DNA of 64,000 nt from Aquabacterium sp. (GCF_029946005.1 NZ_JAQSDR010000030.1:62001-126000), one strand, 5' to 3'. Positions 25,518-33,990 are shown, counted from the stretch's first letter. Notes: a model not told the origin generated them from the letters alone. Numbers and translations are program-made.

Positions 25518-26702
25518 TCAATATCTTGACACAAGCACTTGCAGACTGCTCTTCATCGCGCGCTCGTACAACTCGTCAGCCGCGAGTGGGGATGGTCGCG
25601 GCTCCACCGCCTGGGCGCCAAAGCGCTCGCCGAACCGGTGGCGCAAGGCACCCGCCAAAATCATGCGGTCAAAACCCTGCCCCAGTGCCAGTCCGACCAG
25701 GCGCCCACCCTGGTCATACACCGGGCCGCCGCGCGGGCCACTGCCGGGCAACTCGACACCAAGGCGCCGCAAGCCCGCCACCGCCCCCGGCACGGGCGTG
25801 CCCAGAAAACCCGGCCGCATCACAGGCCAGGCAGGCAAGCCACTGGCATCGATCGGGTAGTCGATGGCGAAGGCGGGCGAGCCGGGGAATGCGTCTCGCG
25901 GCGGCACGAGCTCCCCACCAGCCACAGGCAGTGGCTGCGACAAGGTCAGCAGCACCAGCCCCAAAGATTCGTCCTGTTGATCCACCAAGGCCGCCACTGT
26001 CTGCCCCAAGCCATTGCGCAACCAGATCGATCCAGCAGGCGGCAAGGCGGCACGCGGTGCCAGCGCGTGCCGCCCATCGGCCAGCAGCAAGGCCGTGCCC
26101 GCCGCCCTGGCATCACGGCCCACCGTCACGCCCGTGGCGAAAGGCGCCAACCGGGCTGGCAGGGACAGCAAGGCGCCCTCTGCCAACAACGCACCGGTGT
26201 CAAAGCGTTGGCGCGCCGCCTTCACCATCGGGTGATCAGGCGCGCTGGCTTCGGCTTGCTGGAGGGTTTGCTCGGCCATGGCCACCTGGCCACCCAGGTT
26301 CAACAGCCAGGCGTAGAACACCCTGCCCTCCACCTCATCAGCATGAACGCCTGCGGTGTGGGCCGCAAAGGCCAGTGCTGGCCGGTACTCCCCCGCTTGC
26401 ATGTGGGTGCGCAGGATGCCCAACTCGATGTGGGCGGCATGGGCCTGAAGCGCAGCCTGCTCGAAGGCCTGCCGCGCACCTTCCACGTCACCGGTGTGAA
26501 GGCTGCTCTCGCCCTTGACCAGCAGGCGCTCACGCTCGGCCAGTGACTGTGGCGTGCTGCCCGCCTCCTCATCATGGTGATGAAGATGCGGAGGGTGCTG
26601 GGCAGAGGGTGCCCCGGTTGGCGCGGGGCCAGCCACCCCCAAGGATGACGCCACGCTCAGCGCGACGGCCCACCCCACGGGCCAGCGGCGAGCGATGATC
26701 AC
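25518..26702 (-). CDS. TPR protein with degenerate trypsin-like domain
   Basis: A 394-residue secreted protein. It has a signal peptide, a histidine-rich stretch (HPPHLHHHDEE), TPR-like helices (about residues 60-160) and a C-terminal domain shaped like a trypsin-type serine protease. In the serine loop the usual GxSGGP reads GPRGGPV, and no TAAH-type histidine motif is seen, so it is probably a non-catalytic pseudo-protease acting as a binding module. The start is a GTG at 26700-26702 that overlaps the 5'-nucleotidase stop as GTGA, so it is coupled to that gene. The fold assignment is tentative. Confidence 0.6.
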   Translation of the reverse strand: MIIARRWPVGWAVALSVASSLGVAGPAPTGAPSAQHPPHLHHHDEEAGSTPQSLAERERLLVKGESSLHTGDVEGARQAFEQAALQAHAAHIELGILRTHMQAGEYRPALAFAAHTAGVHADEVEGRVFYAWLLNLGGQVAMAEQTLQQAEASAPDHPMVKAARQRFDTGALLAEGALLSLPARLAPFATGVTVGRDARAAGTALLLADGRHALAPRAALPPAGSIWLRNGLGQTVAALVDQQDESLGLVLLTLSQPLPVAGGELVPPRDAFPGSPAFAIDYPIDASGLPAWPVMRPGFLGTPVPGAVAGLRRLGVELPGSGPRGGPVYDQGGRLVGLALGQGFDRMILAGALRHRFGERFGAQAVEPRPSPLAADELYERAMKSSLQVLVSRY

Positions 26703-28639
26703 TGCCGCGTGATCCGAGGCTTGGCCAGCACGGCGCTCAAGGGGTTGTAGGCCGGGTTGGGGCTCTTGAAGGCGGCCAGATACGCCGTCAGCGCATCAAT
26801 GTCTTGTGCGCCGCCCAACTGGGCCGCACCACCCAGGAAGACGCCGTAGCCGTCACCGCCGGTGGCCATGAAGTTGTTCACGGTCACGCGGTAGGTCTTG
26901 GTGGGGCTGTGCACCACGCCCCCCAGAACCAGGACCTCGGTGGGGCCAGTCACCACCGGCGGTGTCACCGTCACATCCGTCGGGGTGAGCGTCACCTCGG
27001 TGATGCGGGTGCCGCAGGTGCCGGCCGAGTTCCAGGTGTACTTCAGGCCATTGGAGACTTGCATGATGCGGTTGGCCGTCTGGCCATTGCAGCCACTGAA
27101 CTGCTGCTCCAGCACATCCTTGAGCTGCTGGGCCGTCAGCGTCAACGTCACCAGGCTGTTGCCGAAGGGCTGGGTGGTGAAGGCATTGCCGTAGGTCAGG
27201 TCGTAGGGATAGGTGCCTGCGGCGTTGACGAAGCCGGGGTTGCGCACGCCACCGGCGTTCATGAAGGCGATGACGGCACCGCCCAGGCTGGCCGGCTGCG
27301 TTGCGGCCAGTTGGGCATCCGCGATCAGGTCACCCGCCTCCATCTCACCGGCGGTGTTCGCGCCGTTGCTCATGGGGCCTGTGATGGTGGCGATGACCGC
27401 ATTGGCCAGCGGTGAGGCGGCGGCCTTGTAGGCGCTCACCACGTCCTTGACCTCAGGGTGGGCGGCAATGGCGTTGTTGATCGCGGCATCGGTGCGGTCC
27501 ACCAACACATTGCGCGGGCTCACGGCCACGATGTCGCGTGTGGCGGGATGGATGGTCACGTCCACCTCGGTCAGCACGCGGCCAAAGGCGCTGGAGCTGG
27601 TTACCGGCACCAGACGGCCAACCTTGTTGGGCAGGCCGGCAGCACGGGCCGTCGTCACGGCATTGCTCAGCGAGGTCCCACGCACATCCATGGTGTTGGC
27701 CGAGCAGTTGTAGGCCGTGTGCGTGTGGCCGCTGATCACCAGGTCCACCGCATTGTCCAGCCGCTTGACGATGGCGCGCAGGTCGGAATCGGTGCCGTCG
27801 GCATTTTTCAGATCGCCGGTGCAGCCGTTGATGTCGCTGGTGATGGCTTGGTTTGACAGGCCCGTGACCTGGTTCTGAAAACCACCCTGGTGCAACAGCA
27901 CCACGATGGATTCAATGCCCTGGGCGCGCAGGCGAGGAACCAGGGCGTTGACCGTGTCCGCTTCATCCTGAAAGCTCAGCCCGGCCACACCCGTGGGCGT
28001 GACGATGCCGGGGGTGCCCTTGAGGGTCATGCCGATGAAGGCCACCTTCACGCCGTTGAACGTCTTCACGCCATAAGCCGGCAGCAAGGGCTTGCCAGTG
28101 GCCGAGTCCAACACATTGGCCGACAGCCACTTGTACTTGGCCCCATCGAAGCTGCCCGCCACAGCAGAGCCGAAGCCCTTGCAGCTGTTGGGCTCTTGCA
28201 CGCTGCCATTGAACTTGCAGCCACCGCTTTGCAGTCGCTTGAGTTCGTCCTTGCCCTTGTCGAACTCGTGGTTGCCAACCGCGTTGAACTCCACGCCGAT
28301 CTTGTTGAGCGTTTCCACGGCAGGCTCATCAAAGAACAAGGCAGAAATCAGCGGTGTGGCGCCGATGAAGTCACCCGCGCCCACCACCACGTTCAAGGGA
28401 TTGGTCGACTTCATGCGCGCCACGTAGGCCGCCATGTACTCGGCACCCCCAACGGCCGGACGGCTAGCCGTCGGCACCAGCGTGTTGACACCGAAGGTGC
28501 CCGGCGTTTCCAGGTTGCCGTGGTAGTCATTGAAGCCAATGATCTTGACGGTAAAGGAGGGCTTGGGGGCGGTGGTCTGGGCGGTGACACCGGCCGAGCA
28601 GGCCAGCGCCAGGCTGGCGCACAAGGTACGAACGATCAT
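26699..28639 (-). CDS. Secreted 5'-nucleotidase / metallophosphatase
   Basis: A 646-residue periplasmic or surface 5'-nucleotidase. After the signal peptide the metallophosphatase domain shows its metal ligands in order: FNDYHGNLE, GAGDFIGATP, VGNHEFDKG, and HTHTAYNC. The C-terminal substrate-binding domain includes VAFMNAGGVRNP-like and YGNAFTTQPFGN. The enzyme strips phosphate from nucleotides outside the cytoplasm. It is the third gene of the leftward set led by a GDPD, ahead of the pseudo-protease and CYTH-CHAD genes, which fits phosphate scavenging. Confidence 0.9.
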   Translation of the reverse strand: MIVRTLCASLALACSAGVTAQTTAPKPSFTVKIIGFNDYHGNLETPGTFGVNTLVPTASRPAVGGAEYMAAYVARMKSTNPLNVVVGAGDFIGATPLISALFFDEPAVETLNKIGVEFNAVGNHEFDKGKDELKRLQSGGCKFNGSVQEPNSCKGFGSAVAGSFDGAKYKWLSANVLDSATGKPLLPAYGVKTFNGVKVAFIGMTLKGTPGIVTPTGVAGLSFQDEADTVNALVPRLRAQGIESIVVLLHQGGFQNQVTGLSNQAITSDINGCTGDLKNADGTDSDLRAIVKRLDNAVDLVISGHTHTAYNCSANTMDVRGTSLSNAVTTARAAGLPNKVGRLVPVTSSSAFGRVLTEVDVTIHPATRDIVAVSPRNVLVDRTDAAINNAIAAHPEVKDVVSAYKAAASPLANAVIATITGPMSNGANTAGEMEAGDLIADAQLAATQPASLGGAVIAFMNAGGVRNPGFVNAAGTYPYDLTYGNAFTTQPFGNSLVTLTLTAQQLKDVLEQQFSGCNGQTANRIMQVSNGLKYTWNSAGTCGTRITEVTLTPTDVTVTPPVVTGPTEVLVLGGVVHSPTKTYRVTVNNFMATGGDGYGVFLGGAAQLGGAQDIDALTAYLAAFKSPNPAYNPLSAVLAKPRITRQ

Positions 28640-28678
28640 GTGGAAACTCCCGGATGGATGTGGATCAGCGCGAAGGGG

Positions 28679-29287
28679 TCAGCGCAACGAGGTGCGGCGC
28701 GAGGAGACCAACCAGGCCAGGCCCAGCACGGCGAACACCAGCGTCGATGGTTCGGGAACGGCGCTCACGCTCAGCTTCAGCGCACCTGAGGTGGCATTGA
28801 TCGGGCTGAGGCCACCGGCGCCGTCGTCCAGCATCAGGGACTGCGCCAGCACACCGCTGATGCTGTAGTGGCCCGCACCCAGGGTGAACACGCCATGACT
28901 GAACGCGCTGTTCAGCAAAGCGGCGTCATGGTCATCGCCGATGTCGGGGGCGCTGCCATACAGCTGAACAGGCACGCTGCTGGTGGCGCCCAGCAGGCTG
29001 CCATGGTTGAACACATTGAAGACATCACCTGCCAGGCTGGCATCCACCACGGTCAACTGGCCCACAAAGCCCGCGTCGATGGTGAAGGTGAAATCCAACG
29101 CCGTGCCGTAGCCGGAGGCGTTGGTGTCATCGTTGACGATCCACTCTGTGCCACCGGACACGGCGGCAAAGCTATCAACACCGAATGACTGCCATTGGCC
29201 ATCAGCGGCCAAGGGTGTGGAGGTGGCATGGGCGGCCAGGGCCAAAGTGCTCAGTGCTGCCAGCAAGGCGGATTTGAGGGACGACAT
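28679..29287 (-). CDS. PEP-CTERM sorted surface protein
   Basis: A 202-residue protein with an N-terminal signal peptide (MSSLKSALLAALSTLALAAHA) and a C-terminal sorting signal: the motif VPEPST near residue 177, a hydrophobic segment and a basic end (SSRRTSLR). PEP-CTERM proteins are recognised by an EpsH-type exosortase and placed at the cell surface or in the matrix. The body between is a beta-rich domain without known function. It lies between the GDPD and the 5'-nucleotidase, both on the same strand. No exosortase gene is in the window. Confidence 0.88.
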   Translation of the reverse strand: MSSLKSALLAALSTLALAAHATSTPLAADGQWQSFGVDSFAAVSGGTEWIVNDDTNASGYGTALDFTFTIDAGFVGQLTVVDASLAGDVFNVFNHGSLLGATSSVPVQLYGSAPDIGDDHDAALLNSAFSHGVFTLGAGHYSISGVLAQSLMLDDGAGGLSPINATSGALKLSVSAVPEPSTLVFAVLGLAWLVSSRRTSLR

Positions 29288-29329
29288 GACACGCTCCAGG
29301 TTGGGTGAAAGACTTGCTGTACATCAGAC

Positions 29330-29349
29330 CAAGGCGGGATGACGCCTTG
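29330..29349. other. Small stem-loop between GDPD and PEP-CTERM genes
   Basis: CAAGGCG and CGCCTTG form a perfect seven-base stem with a six-base loop in the 97-bp gap after the GDPD gene. There is no U-run, so it is not a standard terminator; it may be an RNA-processing or attenuating stem within the operon. Confidence 0.3.
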
Positions 29350-29384
29350 ATGGATGACGCATGATCCGATCGAGGCACCTTGGG

Positions 29385-30614
29385 TCAGGACTTCGCCTCG
29401 CCAGGGGCACGGCGCTGGCGCTTCATGCCTGCGGCCACGGCCAAGCCCGCCAAACACAGCAGGGCGACCCCCGGCTCAGGCACGGCTGAGCGCGCGGCCA
29501 CGCCGGTGGCGGTGAAGTCCGTGAACACGCCGTCCACGCCCAGCTTCAGGTAAGTCGCGATCTCCAGGGCAGGATCGGTGACGCCGTACTTTCCGGCATC
29601 GTCCCGGAACGTGTAGGCATGCACCAACAAGCCAGCCTCATGGGCCGCTTCGATCACGCCCGTGCTGCCATCAATGCGCCGGTCAGAAGCGGTGATCACG
29701 CCATCACCATCGCGGTCCACCCCATCGTCCACCGTCTTCAGCAAGTAAGGCTTCCACGGGCCAATGCCATCCGCGTACGTGGCAATCTCCGCCAGGCCTG
29801 CCTTGGTGAGCAGATCCGCGAAGGTCCTGGGGTCACCCCCCAGCACGAAGTCGTAAGGCTGGGCGTAGGGCGCCACCAGGCTCAGTGAGCCATCCGGCTT
29901 GACGTCATCGGCGTCGACCAACTGCACCAGGCGGAGGTTGGTTTGGCCATTGAGGTACTTCAGGTTGCTGACCTCGAACGACTGGATGAACACCGGCGCG
30001 GCGGCACTGTTGCCATAGGCGGCATGCAAGGTGCTCACCAGCTTGTCTTCCAGAACCCTGGCACCAAAGATGGCCGAATGGAAGGCCGAATGCTTGACCT
30101 CCGGGTAGATGCCGATGGAGCGCCCTGTCTGCACTGACTTGGCCTTGGCCAGGTTCACCACTTCTTGCAAGGTCGGGATCTCGTACAAACCGTTGAAGCT
30201 TTGGTCTCGCGAAGCGCGAGGCTGAATGGTGCGCAGGGTCTTGATCTCGGCCAAGGTGAAATCGCTGGCGAAATACGCTTTGGTCGACACGCCGTCCAGC
30301 ACCCGGGTGGTTTGGCGATCCGCGCCAAACTTGCTCGCCACGTCGGTGGTGCCATCCAGAACGGGTTCATGGCGCGCGATCATGACGCCGTCCTTGGTCA
30401 GCACCACGTCAGGCTCGATGAAGTCCGCGCCTTGCTCGATGGCTTTGGCGTAGGCCGCCAGCGTGTGCTCAGGCAGCAGACCACTGGCGCCCCGGTGCGC
30501 AATGATGATGGGCGCTGCACCGCCCAGGGTGTTCCAGGTCTGCGCCTGGGCTTGGCCCATCAACCCCGCCGTGGCCAATGCGGCGATGACTGCTGTTTGC
30601 TTGACGATGTTCAT
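29385..30614 (-). CDS. Glycerophosphodiester phosphodiesterase with PEP-CTERM tail
   Basis: A 409-residue exported enzyme. After the signal peptide (cut after AQAQ) the GDPD active site is seen as IIAHRGASGLLPEHT and FIEPDVVLTKDGVMIARHE, and the remainder follows the family TIM barrel. The last 30 residues (VPEPG, a hydrophobic stretch, then MKRQRR) form a PEP-CTERM sorting signal, so the enzyme is expected at the cell surface. It releases glycerol 3-phosphate from phospholipid headgroups. It is first in a five-gene leftward set and has a Pho-box-like promoter. Confidence 0.9.
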   Translation of the reverse strand: MNIVKQTAVIAALATAGLMGQAQAQTWNTLGGAAPIIIAHRGASGLLPEHTLAAYAKAIEQGADFIEPDVVLTKDGVMIARHEPVLDGTTDVASKFGADRQTTRVLDGVSTKAYFASDFTLAEIKTLRTIQPRASRDQSFNGLYEIPTLQEVVNLAKAKSVQTGRSIGIYPEVKHSAFHSAIFGARVLEDKLVSTLHAAYGNSAAAPVFIQSFEVSNLKYLNGQTNLRLVQLVDADDVKPDGSLSLVAPYAQPYDFVLGGDPRTFADLLTKAGLAEIATYADGIGPWKPYLLKTVDDGVDRDGDGVITASDRRIDGSTGVIEAAHEAGLLVHAYTFRDDAGKYGVTDPALEIATYLKLGVDGVFTDFTATGVAARSAVPEPGVALLCLAGLAVAAGMKRQRRAPGEAKS

Positions 30615-30659
30615 GCGGGTGGTTCCATAAAAGCCAGCGCCGAATGGCGTGATCTGGCT

Positions 30660-30693
30660 TTTATAGAGACGCGACATGTCAAACCTTTGACAT
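30660..30693 (-). promoter_or_regulatory. Pho-box-like promoter upstream of the GDPD gene
   Basis: ATGTCAAAGGTTTGACAT (30676-30693) is a perfect 8-2-8 palindrome. Read on the minus strand it also gives two seven-base units, ATGTCAA and TTGACAT, with a four-base spacer; each matches the PhoB consensus CTGTCAT at five of seven positions. The unit ends exactly ten bases before TATAAA (30665-30660), the spacing of PhoB-dependent promoters. Predicted start to ATG is about 40 bases. PhoB control is inferred; an ordinary repressor palindrome is the alternative. Confidence 0.5.
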
Positions 30694-30724
30694 TGACTGC
30701 AGCAAGGTCAAGCAGCCAAACCCA

Positions 30725-31597
30725 TCAATACTTTTCCGGCACCTCCCGCAAGCGCATCAGGCCTTCCTGCGCCACGGTGGCGACCAGCGCGCCACCCTGC
30801 GTGAAGATGCGCCCGAAGTTCATGCCCCGCGAGGCCGATGCGTTGGGCGCGTCCATGTCGTAGAGCAGCCATTCATCGACCCGGAAATCGCGGTGGAACC
30901 ACATGGCATGGTCCAGGCTGGCCGATTGCATGTTCGACTGAACGTAAGAGACCCCGTGCGGCAGCATGGCCGTGCTCATCAACACAAAATCAGAGGCGAA
31001 TGCCAGGATGCACATGTGCAGCAGCGGATCGTCTGGCAAGCGGCTTTGCGCCTTCATCCAGTGGCAGCGCTGCGGCGCCTTCTTCACGGGCGCGAAGGGA
31101 TTGACCGGGTCGATGGGCCGGATCTCGATGGGCCGCTCGCGCTCGAACACCGCGCGGATCTTCTCCGGGATCATGGGGGCGATCACCTTGCGCAATTCAA
31201 ACTCGCTGGGGATGCCTTCCGGCCCTTCCACCTGCGGCATGGGCATCTGGTGCTCCAGCCCATCCTCATGCACCGCGAAAGACGCTGACATCAGGAAGAT
31301 GTTCTCGCCGTGCTGGATGCCCTTCACATTGCGCGTGCAAAAACTCTTGCCATCGCGGATGTTCTCCACCTGGTAGACGATGGGCGCGGTGACATCGCCT
31401 GCGCGCAAAAAGTAACCATGCATGGAATGGGGCAGCCGGCCTTCCACGGTGCGCCCAGCGGCCATCAGGGCTTGGCCCAGCACCTGGCCACCAAAGACGT
31501 TCTTGCCAAAGAAGTTGCGGCTGGTGCCGCGGTAAATGCCTCGTTCGATGGTTTCCAGATCAAGCAGATCCAGCACTTCTTGCATCACATTGCTCAT
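30725..31597 (-). CDS. tesB: Acyl-CoA thioesterase II
   Basis: A 290-residue double hot-dog thioesterase. FFGKNVFGGQVLGQALMAA, SMHGYFLRAGD and the C-terminal SLDHAMWFHRDFRVDEWLLYD with the GGALVATVAQEGLMR tail are TesB signatures. It hydrolyses acyl-CoA to free fatty acid and CoA. GGAGGA abuts a tandem ATGATG (31600-31595); the second ATG gives better spacing, so it was chosen, but either is possible. It is divergent from the UspA gene with about 230 bp between, which carries a shared palindrome discussed elsewhere. Confidence 0.92.
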   Translation of the reverse strand: MSNVMQEVLDLLDLETIERGIYRGTSRNFFGKNVFGGQVLGQALMAAGRTVEGRLPHSMHGYFLRAGDVTAPIVYQVENIRDGKSFCTRNVKGIQHGENIFLMSASFAVHEDGLEHQMPMPQVEGPEGIPSEFELRKVIAPMIPEKIRAVFERERPIEIRPIDPVNPFAPVKKAPQRCHWMKAQSRLPDDPLLHMCILAFASDFVLMSTAMLPHGVSYVQSNMQSASLDHAMWFHRDFRVDEWLLYDMDAPNASASRGMNFGRIFTQGGALVATVAQEGLMRLREVPEKY

Positions 31598-31729
31598 CAT
31601 TCCTCCGGACAACAGGACTCGACTGTCATGGCCAACGATCTTGCCATGTTCCTCGGCAACGTCAATGCACATGCTCAGCGTTGCACCACCACCCTGACGC
31701 TACCGGTCGATGCCTCGCATGGCACCTGG

Positions 31730-31744
31730 TTCGTATTTTCCGAA
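31730..31744. promoter_or_regulatory. T-N11-A palindrome upstream of the UspA gene
   Basis: TTCGTATTTTCCGAA matches the 15-base palindrome in the LysR-terC region at 13 of 15 positions, and keeps the T-N11-A core. It ends 88 bases before the UspA start chosen here. See the matching sites at 33862, 33886 and 35328. Confidence 0.5.
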
Positions 31745-31831
31745 TTTCGACTCATGAAAGTTCTGCTTTTTCTTCTGGCTCATCAAGTCCACATTCGCCC
31801 ATCCTTCTCACCATCACGAAAGACGCCCGCC

Positions 31832-32677
31832 ATGCGCTCCTACCCTGTCGACATCCTCGCGGTCATTCAGACGTATCCCAATGGAAACGCGGAACGGTTT
31901 GCCACCCACGTTGCCGCGACTGCTCGGCATCTCAACGCCGAAGTTCATGCGCTCATTCTGCAGGCCGACTTCCCGCCCATCTCCAGCGCTCTTGGCAACC
32001 TGCTCATTGATGTGCCGTCGCTGATCGGCGGCGCGAAGGCCCAGTGCAGGGAGCGTGGCGAAGCGGTCGCCCAAGTTTTGTCAGCAGAACTGGCCTCACA
32101 TGAAATCCCCTTGCGTCAAACCAATGTCGAGTGTCGGCCCGGTGCAGAGGGCGACACCGCGGCAAGCCTCGCGCGCTGCCACGACCTGGCGATGCTTGGC
32201 ATCAATCCAGGCGATGTCACACAGCAGGCCACCGCAGAGGCGGTGGTCTTTGGCTCAGGCAGGCCAACCTTGCTCGTTCCCGAGAACTCGGCGCCCGCGA
32301 CCTATGGGCACGTCATGATTGCTTGGGATGGCAGTCGCGTGGCGGCACGAGCGGTGTTTGACGCGCGTGAATTCCTTCAGCGTGCGCAAGCGGTCACGAT
32401 CGTTTGCGTCACCGATGAGAAGGCCCTGCCGGATCCATCTACTGCGAGCCAACTGGCGCAATATCTGGCGCGTTGTGATGTTCAAGCAGAAGTCGCTTTG
32501 GTGAAGAGCCAAGGCCGACCCATCTCGGAAACCCTTCAGGAACATGCTCTTCAGATCGGAGCGGATCTGCTCGTGATGGGTGGGTTCGCCCATTCTCGTG
32601 TGAGGGACTTCGTCCTTGGGGGTGCCACGAGTGGCATCTTGAAGGATCTCCGCCTTGCGGTATTGCTATCCCACTAA
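31832..32677 (+). CDS. Universal stress protein, tandem UspA domains
   Basis: A 281-residue protein with two UspA-like halves. The second half (from about residue 150, HVMIAWDGSRVAARAV) ends with an ATP-binding pattern GGFAHSRVRDFVLGGATSGIL; the first half is more diverged. Such proteins support survival under starvation or oxidative stress. ATG 31832 was chosen because the protein then starts MRSYPV; an in-frame ATG at 31754 would add 26 residues. The stop overlaps the convergent TerB-like gene by four bases. It is part of the 31.8-36.5 kb stress cluster. Confidence 0.82.
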   Translation: MRSYPVDILAVIQTYPNGNAERFATHVAATARHLNAEVHALILQADFPPISSALGNLLIDVPSLIGGAKAQCRERGEAVAQVLSAELASHEIPLRQTNVECRPGAEGDTAASLARCHDLAMLGINPGDVTQQATAEAVVFGSGRPTLLVPENSAPATYGHVMIAWDGSRVAARAVFDAREFLQRAQAVTIVCVTDEKALPDPSTASQLAQYLARCDVQAEVALVKSQGRPISETLQEHALQIGADLLVMGGFAHSRVRDFVLGGATSGILKDLRLAVLLSH

Positions 32678-33090
32678 CCACGGGCTGGCAGCCGGAGCAT
32701 CCAACGGTGCAAGCCCCAATGCTCGACGGCCGCCGTCAACACGATCGATTCACCCTCGGCCACCTGCGCATCGGCCTCGGCGATGTCAATGCACAGGCTC
32801 AGCAGCCTTCGGCGCAGCGTCGGATCTTCGATTTCGCCCATCAACCTGGCCAGCGTGCCCTCATCCACCGGGCAAGCGTCCGACCACTGCAGCTGCCCGC
32901 TCGACAAGAGGTCTTCGCAAAGGCTGTCGAGCACGGCGTGGAACTCCTGCCGGTCAACCCCCAACTGCTCGTGAATGGCCAGGCGGTCAAGGAGGTCGAT
33001 CTCAGGCTGGCCGATGTCCCCGTCGGCCAAAACGGTCAGTGCGAGGATGCGGGCTGCGGCCTGCGGGCTGTCAATGGGATAGGTGCGCAT
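32674..33090 (-). CDS. TerB-like protein (paralogue 1)
   Basis: A 138-residue helical protein of the TerB-like family. It starts MRTYPIDSPQAAARILALTVLADG and has a second conserved block LDRLAIHEQLG and DPTLRRRLLSLCIDIAEADAQVAEGE. TerB-like acidic helical bundles are linked to tellurite resistance and envelope stress. It is the third gene after the HPF-like and zinc-ribbon genes on the minus strand. A clearly related copy lies at 33991-34425. The metal-binding or partner role is inferred from the family. Confidence 0.75.
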   Translation of the reverse strand: MRTYPIDSPQAAARILALTVLADGDIGQPEIDLLDRLAIHEQLGVDRQEFHAVLDSLCEDLLSSGQLQWSDACPVDEGTLARLMGEIEDPTLRRRLLSLCIDIAEADAQVAEGESIVLTAAVEHWGLHRWMLRLPARG

Positions 33091-33128
33091 GTGGCCTCCT
33101 TGGAGAAGTGACGCAGTCGGGGCCGAAG

Positions 33129-33395
33129 TCAATCGAAAATGTCGCTCAACCATGACTTCCTCCGGACGTTGCCTCGATTTCGCCCGTGCTGGTAGTCAGA
33201 ATCCACGAACTCGGGCTGGCGCCCGTTGGTCGATGCGGTGGATCTGGAGGGCGTTGGCGAAGCCGAGCGTTCAATCAGCTTGTCGAGTTCGCCGCGGTCG
33301 AGCCAGACGCCCCGGCAAGTGGGGCAATAGTCGATCTCGACCCCCTGTCGATCGGTCATCACCAGCGCGGAGTCAGGGCAGGTAGGGCATTTCAT
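33129..33395 (-). CDS. Zinc-ribbon (TFIIB-type) small protein
   Basis: An 88-residue protein with a clear zinc ribbon: C3 and C6 in MKCPTC, C24 and C27 in IDYCPTCRG, followed by the invariant WLDRGELDKL. The C-terminal half is basic and looks disordered (RNRGNVRRKSWLSDIFD). Members of the zf-TFIIB family are small stress-associated proteins of unknown role. The ATG at 33393-33395 places the first cysteine at residue 3. It lies 24 bases after the HPF-like gene and 38 bases before TerB-like 1, one operon. Confidence 0.82.
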   Translation of the reverse strand: MKCPTCPDSALVMTDRQGVEIDYCPTCRGVWLDRGELDKLIERSASPTPSRSTASTNGRQPEFVDSDYQHGRNRGNVRRKSWLSDIFD

Positions 33396-33419
33396 GGTCT
33401 TGTCCTTGAGTTGGGGCAT

Positions 33420-33779
33420 TCAGCTGGGCGACTGTTCTTCGTGGCGCAAGGGGATGGCGCGTTGCCGCAACCGCCTTGTTTCAGTGTTGCGCCGCCACTG
33501 GCGCATCAGGAAGCGCGCCGCCCGCGTCAAGGCCTTGTCCAAGGCCGTGCGCCAGTCGCGCGCCACCGAGGCCACCACCACGGTGCCCGCGATATCGCTC
33601 TTGATCTCAATCTGGCAGCGCTTGTCGATGCCGCCGCGCGGGCCATTGACATCTGACAAGCGCACGGTGGCCGTGGGTATCAGCCAGTCGAAACGGCGAA
33701 ACACAAAGCGCAGACGGCGTTGCGCCACGTCTCTCAGTTCGTCGGCTTGCGGATCGCGGGACTTGAACAAAACCTGCAT
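33420..33779 (-). CDS. HPF/RaiA-like ribosome-associated protein (second copy)
   Basis: A 119-residue protein of the HPF/RaiA-like group: MQVLFKSRDPQADELRDVAQ, then VRLSDVNGPRGGIDKRCQIEI and VVVASVARDWRTALDKALTRAARFL. It differs from the HPF-like protein at 6982 and is closer to a stress-linked subfamily with a basic C-terminus. GGAGAT precedes the ATG at 33777-33779; a GTG one codon earlier is possible. It is the first gene of the leftward HPF - zinc-ribbon - TerB-like operon, divergent from TerB-like 2. Confidence 0.78.
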   Translation of the reverse strand: MQVLFKSRDPQADELRDVAQRRLRFVFRRFDWLIPTATVRLSDVNGPRGGIDKRCQIEIKSDIAGTVVVASVARDWRTALDKALTRAARFLMRQWRRNTETRRLRQRAIPLRHEEQSPS

Positions 33780-33861
33780 CACAGATCTCCATCAGTTGGG
33801 GTGCAGACGGAAGGTAGGGTGCATCGGCGCTTCGAAAAAGCAGGTAATCAGTGACCCCAAC

Positions 33862-33876
33862 GTCGTAAAAACCGAT
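33862..33876. promoter_or_regulatory. T-N11-A palindrome, HPF/TerB divergent region (site 1)
   Basis: GTCGTAAAAACCGAT matches TTCGGAAAAACCGAA (the site near terC) at 12 of 15 positions and keeps T-N11-A. It lies 24 bases from the second site in this region, on the side of the HPF-like gene. Confidence 0.4.
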
Positions 33877-33885
33877 CCGGGCAGC

Positions 33886-33900
33886 TTCGCTTTTTCCGAA
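33886..33900. promoter_or_regulatory. T-N11-A palindrome, HPF/TerB divergent region (site 2)
   Basis: TTCGCTTTTTCCGAA is 14 of 15 identical to the complement of the site near terC. It lies 90 bases before the TerB-like 2 ATG, almost the same distance as the UspA site from its gene. Confidence 0.55.
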
Positions 33901-33990
33901 GTCGAGTTCTTTGAAACCGTGCTTCTTCCTGGCCCAGATCCCGCCGATATTCGCTGCTGTCCGAACACTCGCCAGGAAAGCAAAGCCGCC

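Noticed and set aside
29300-29384. Second Pho box before the PEP-CTERM gene, from two GCGTCAT copies
   Set aside because: The copies are 15 bases apart, not the 11 of a Pho box, and no -10 box follows at the right distance.
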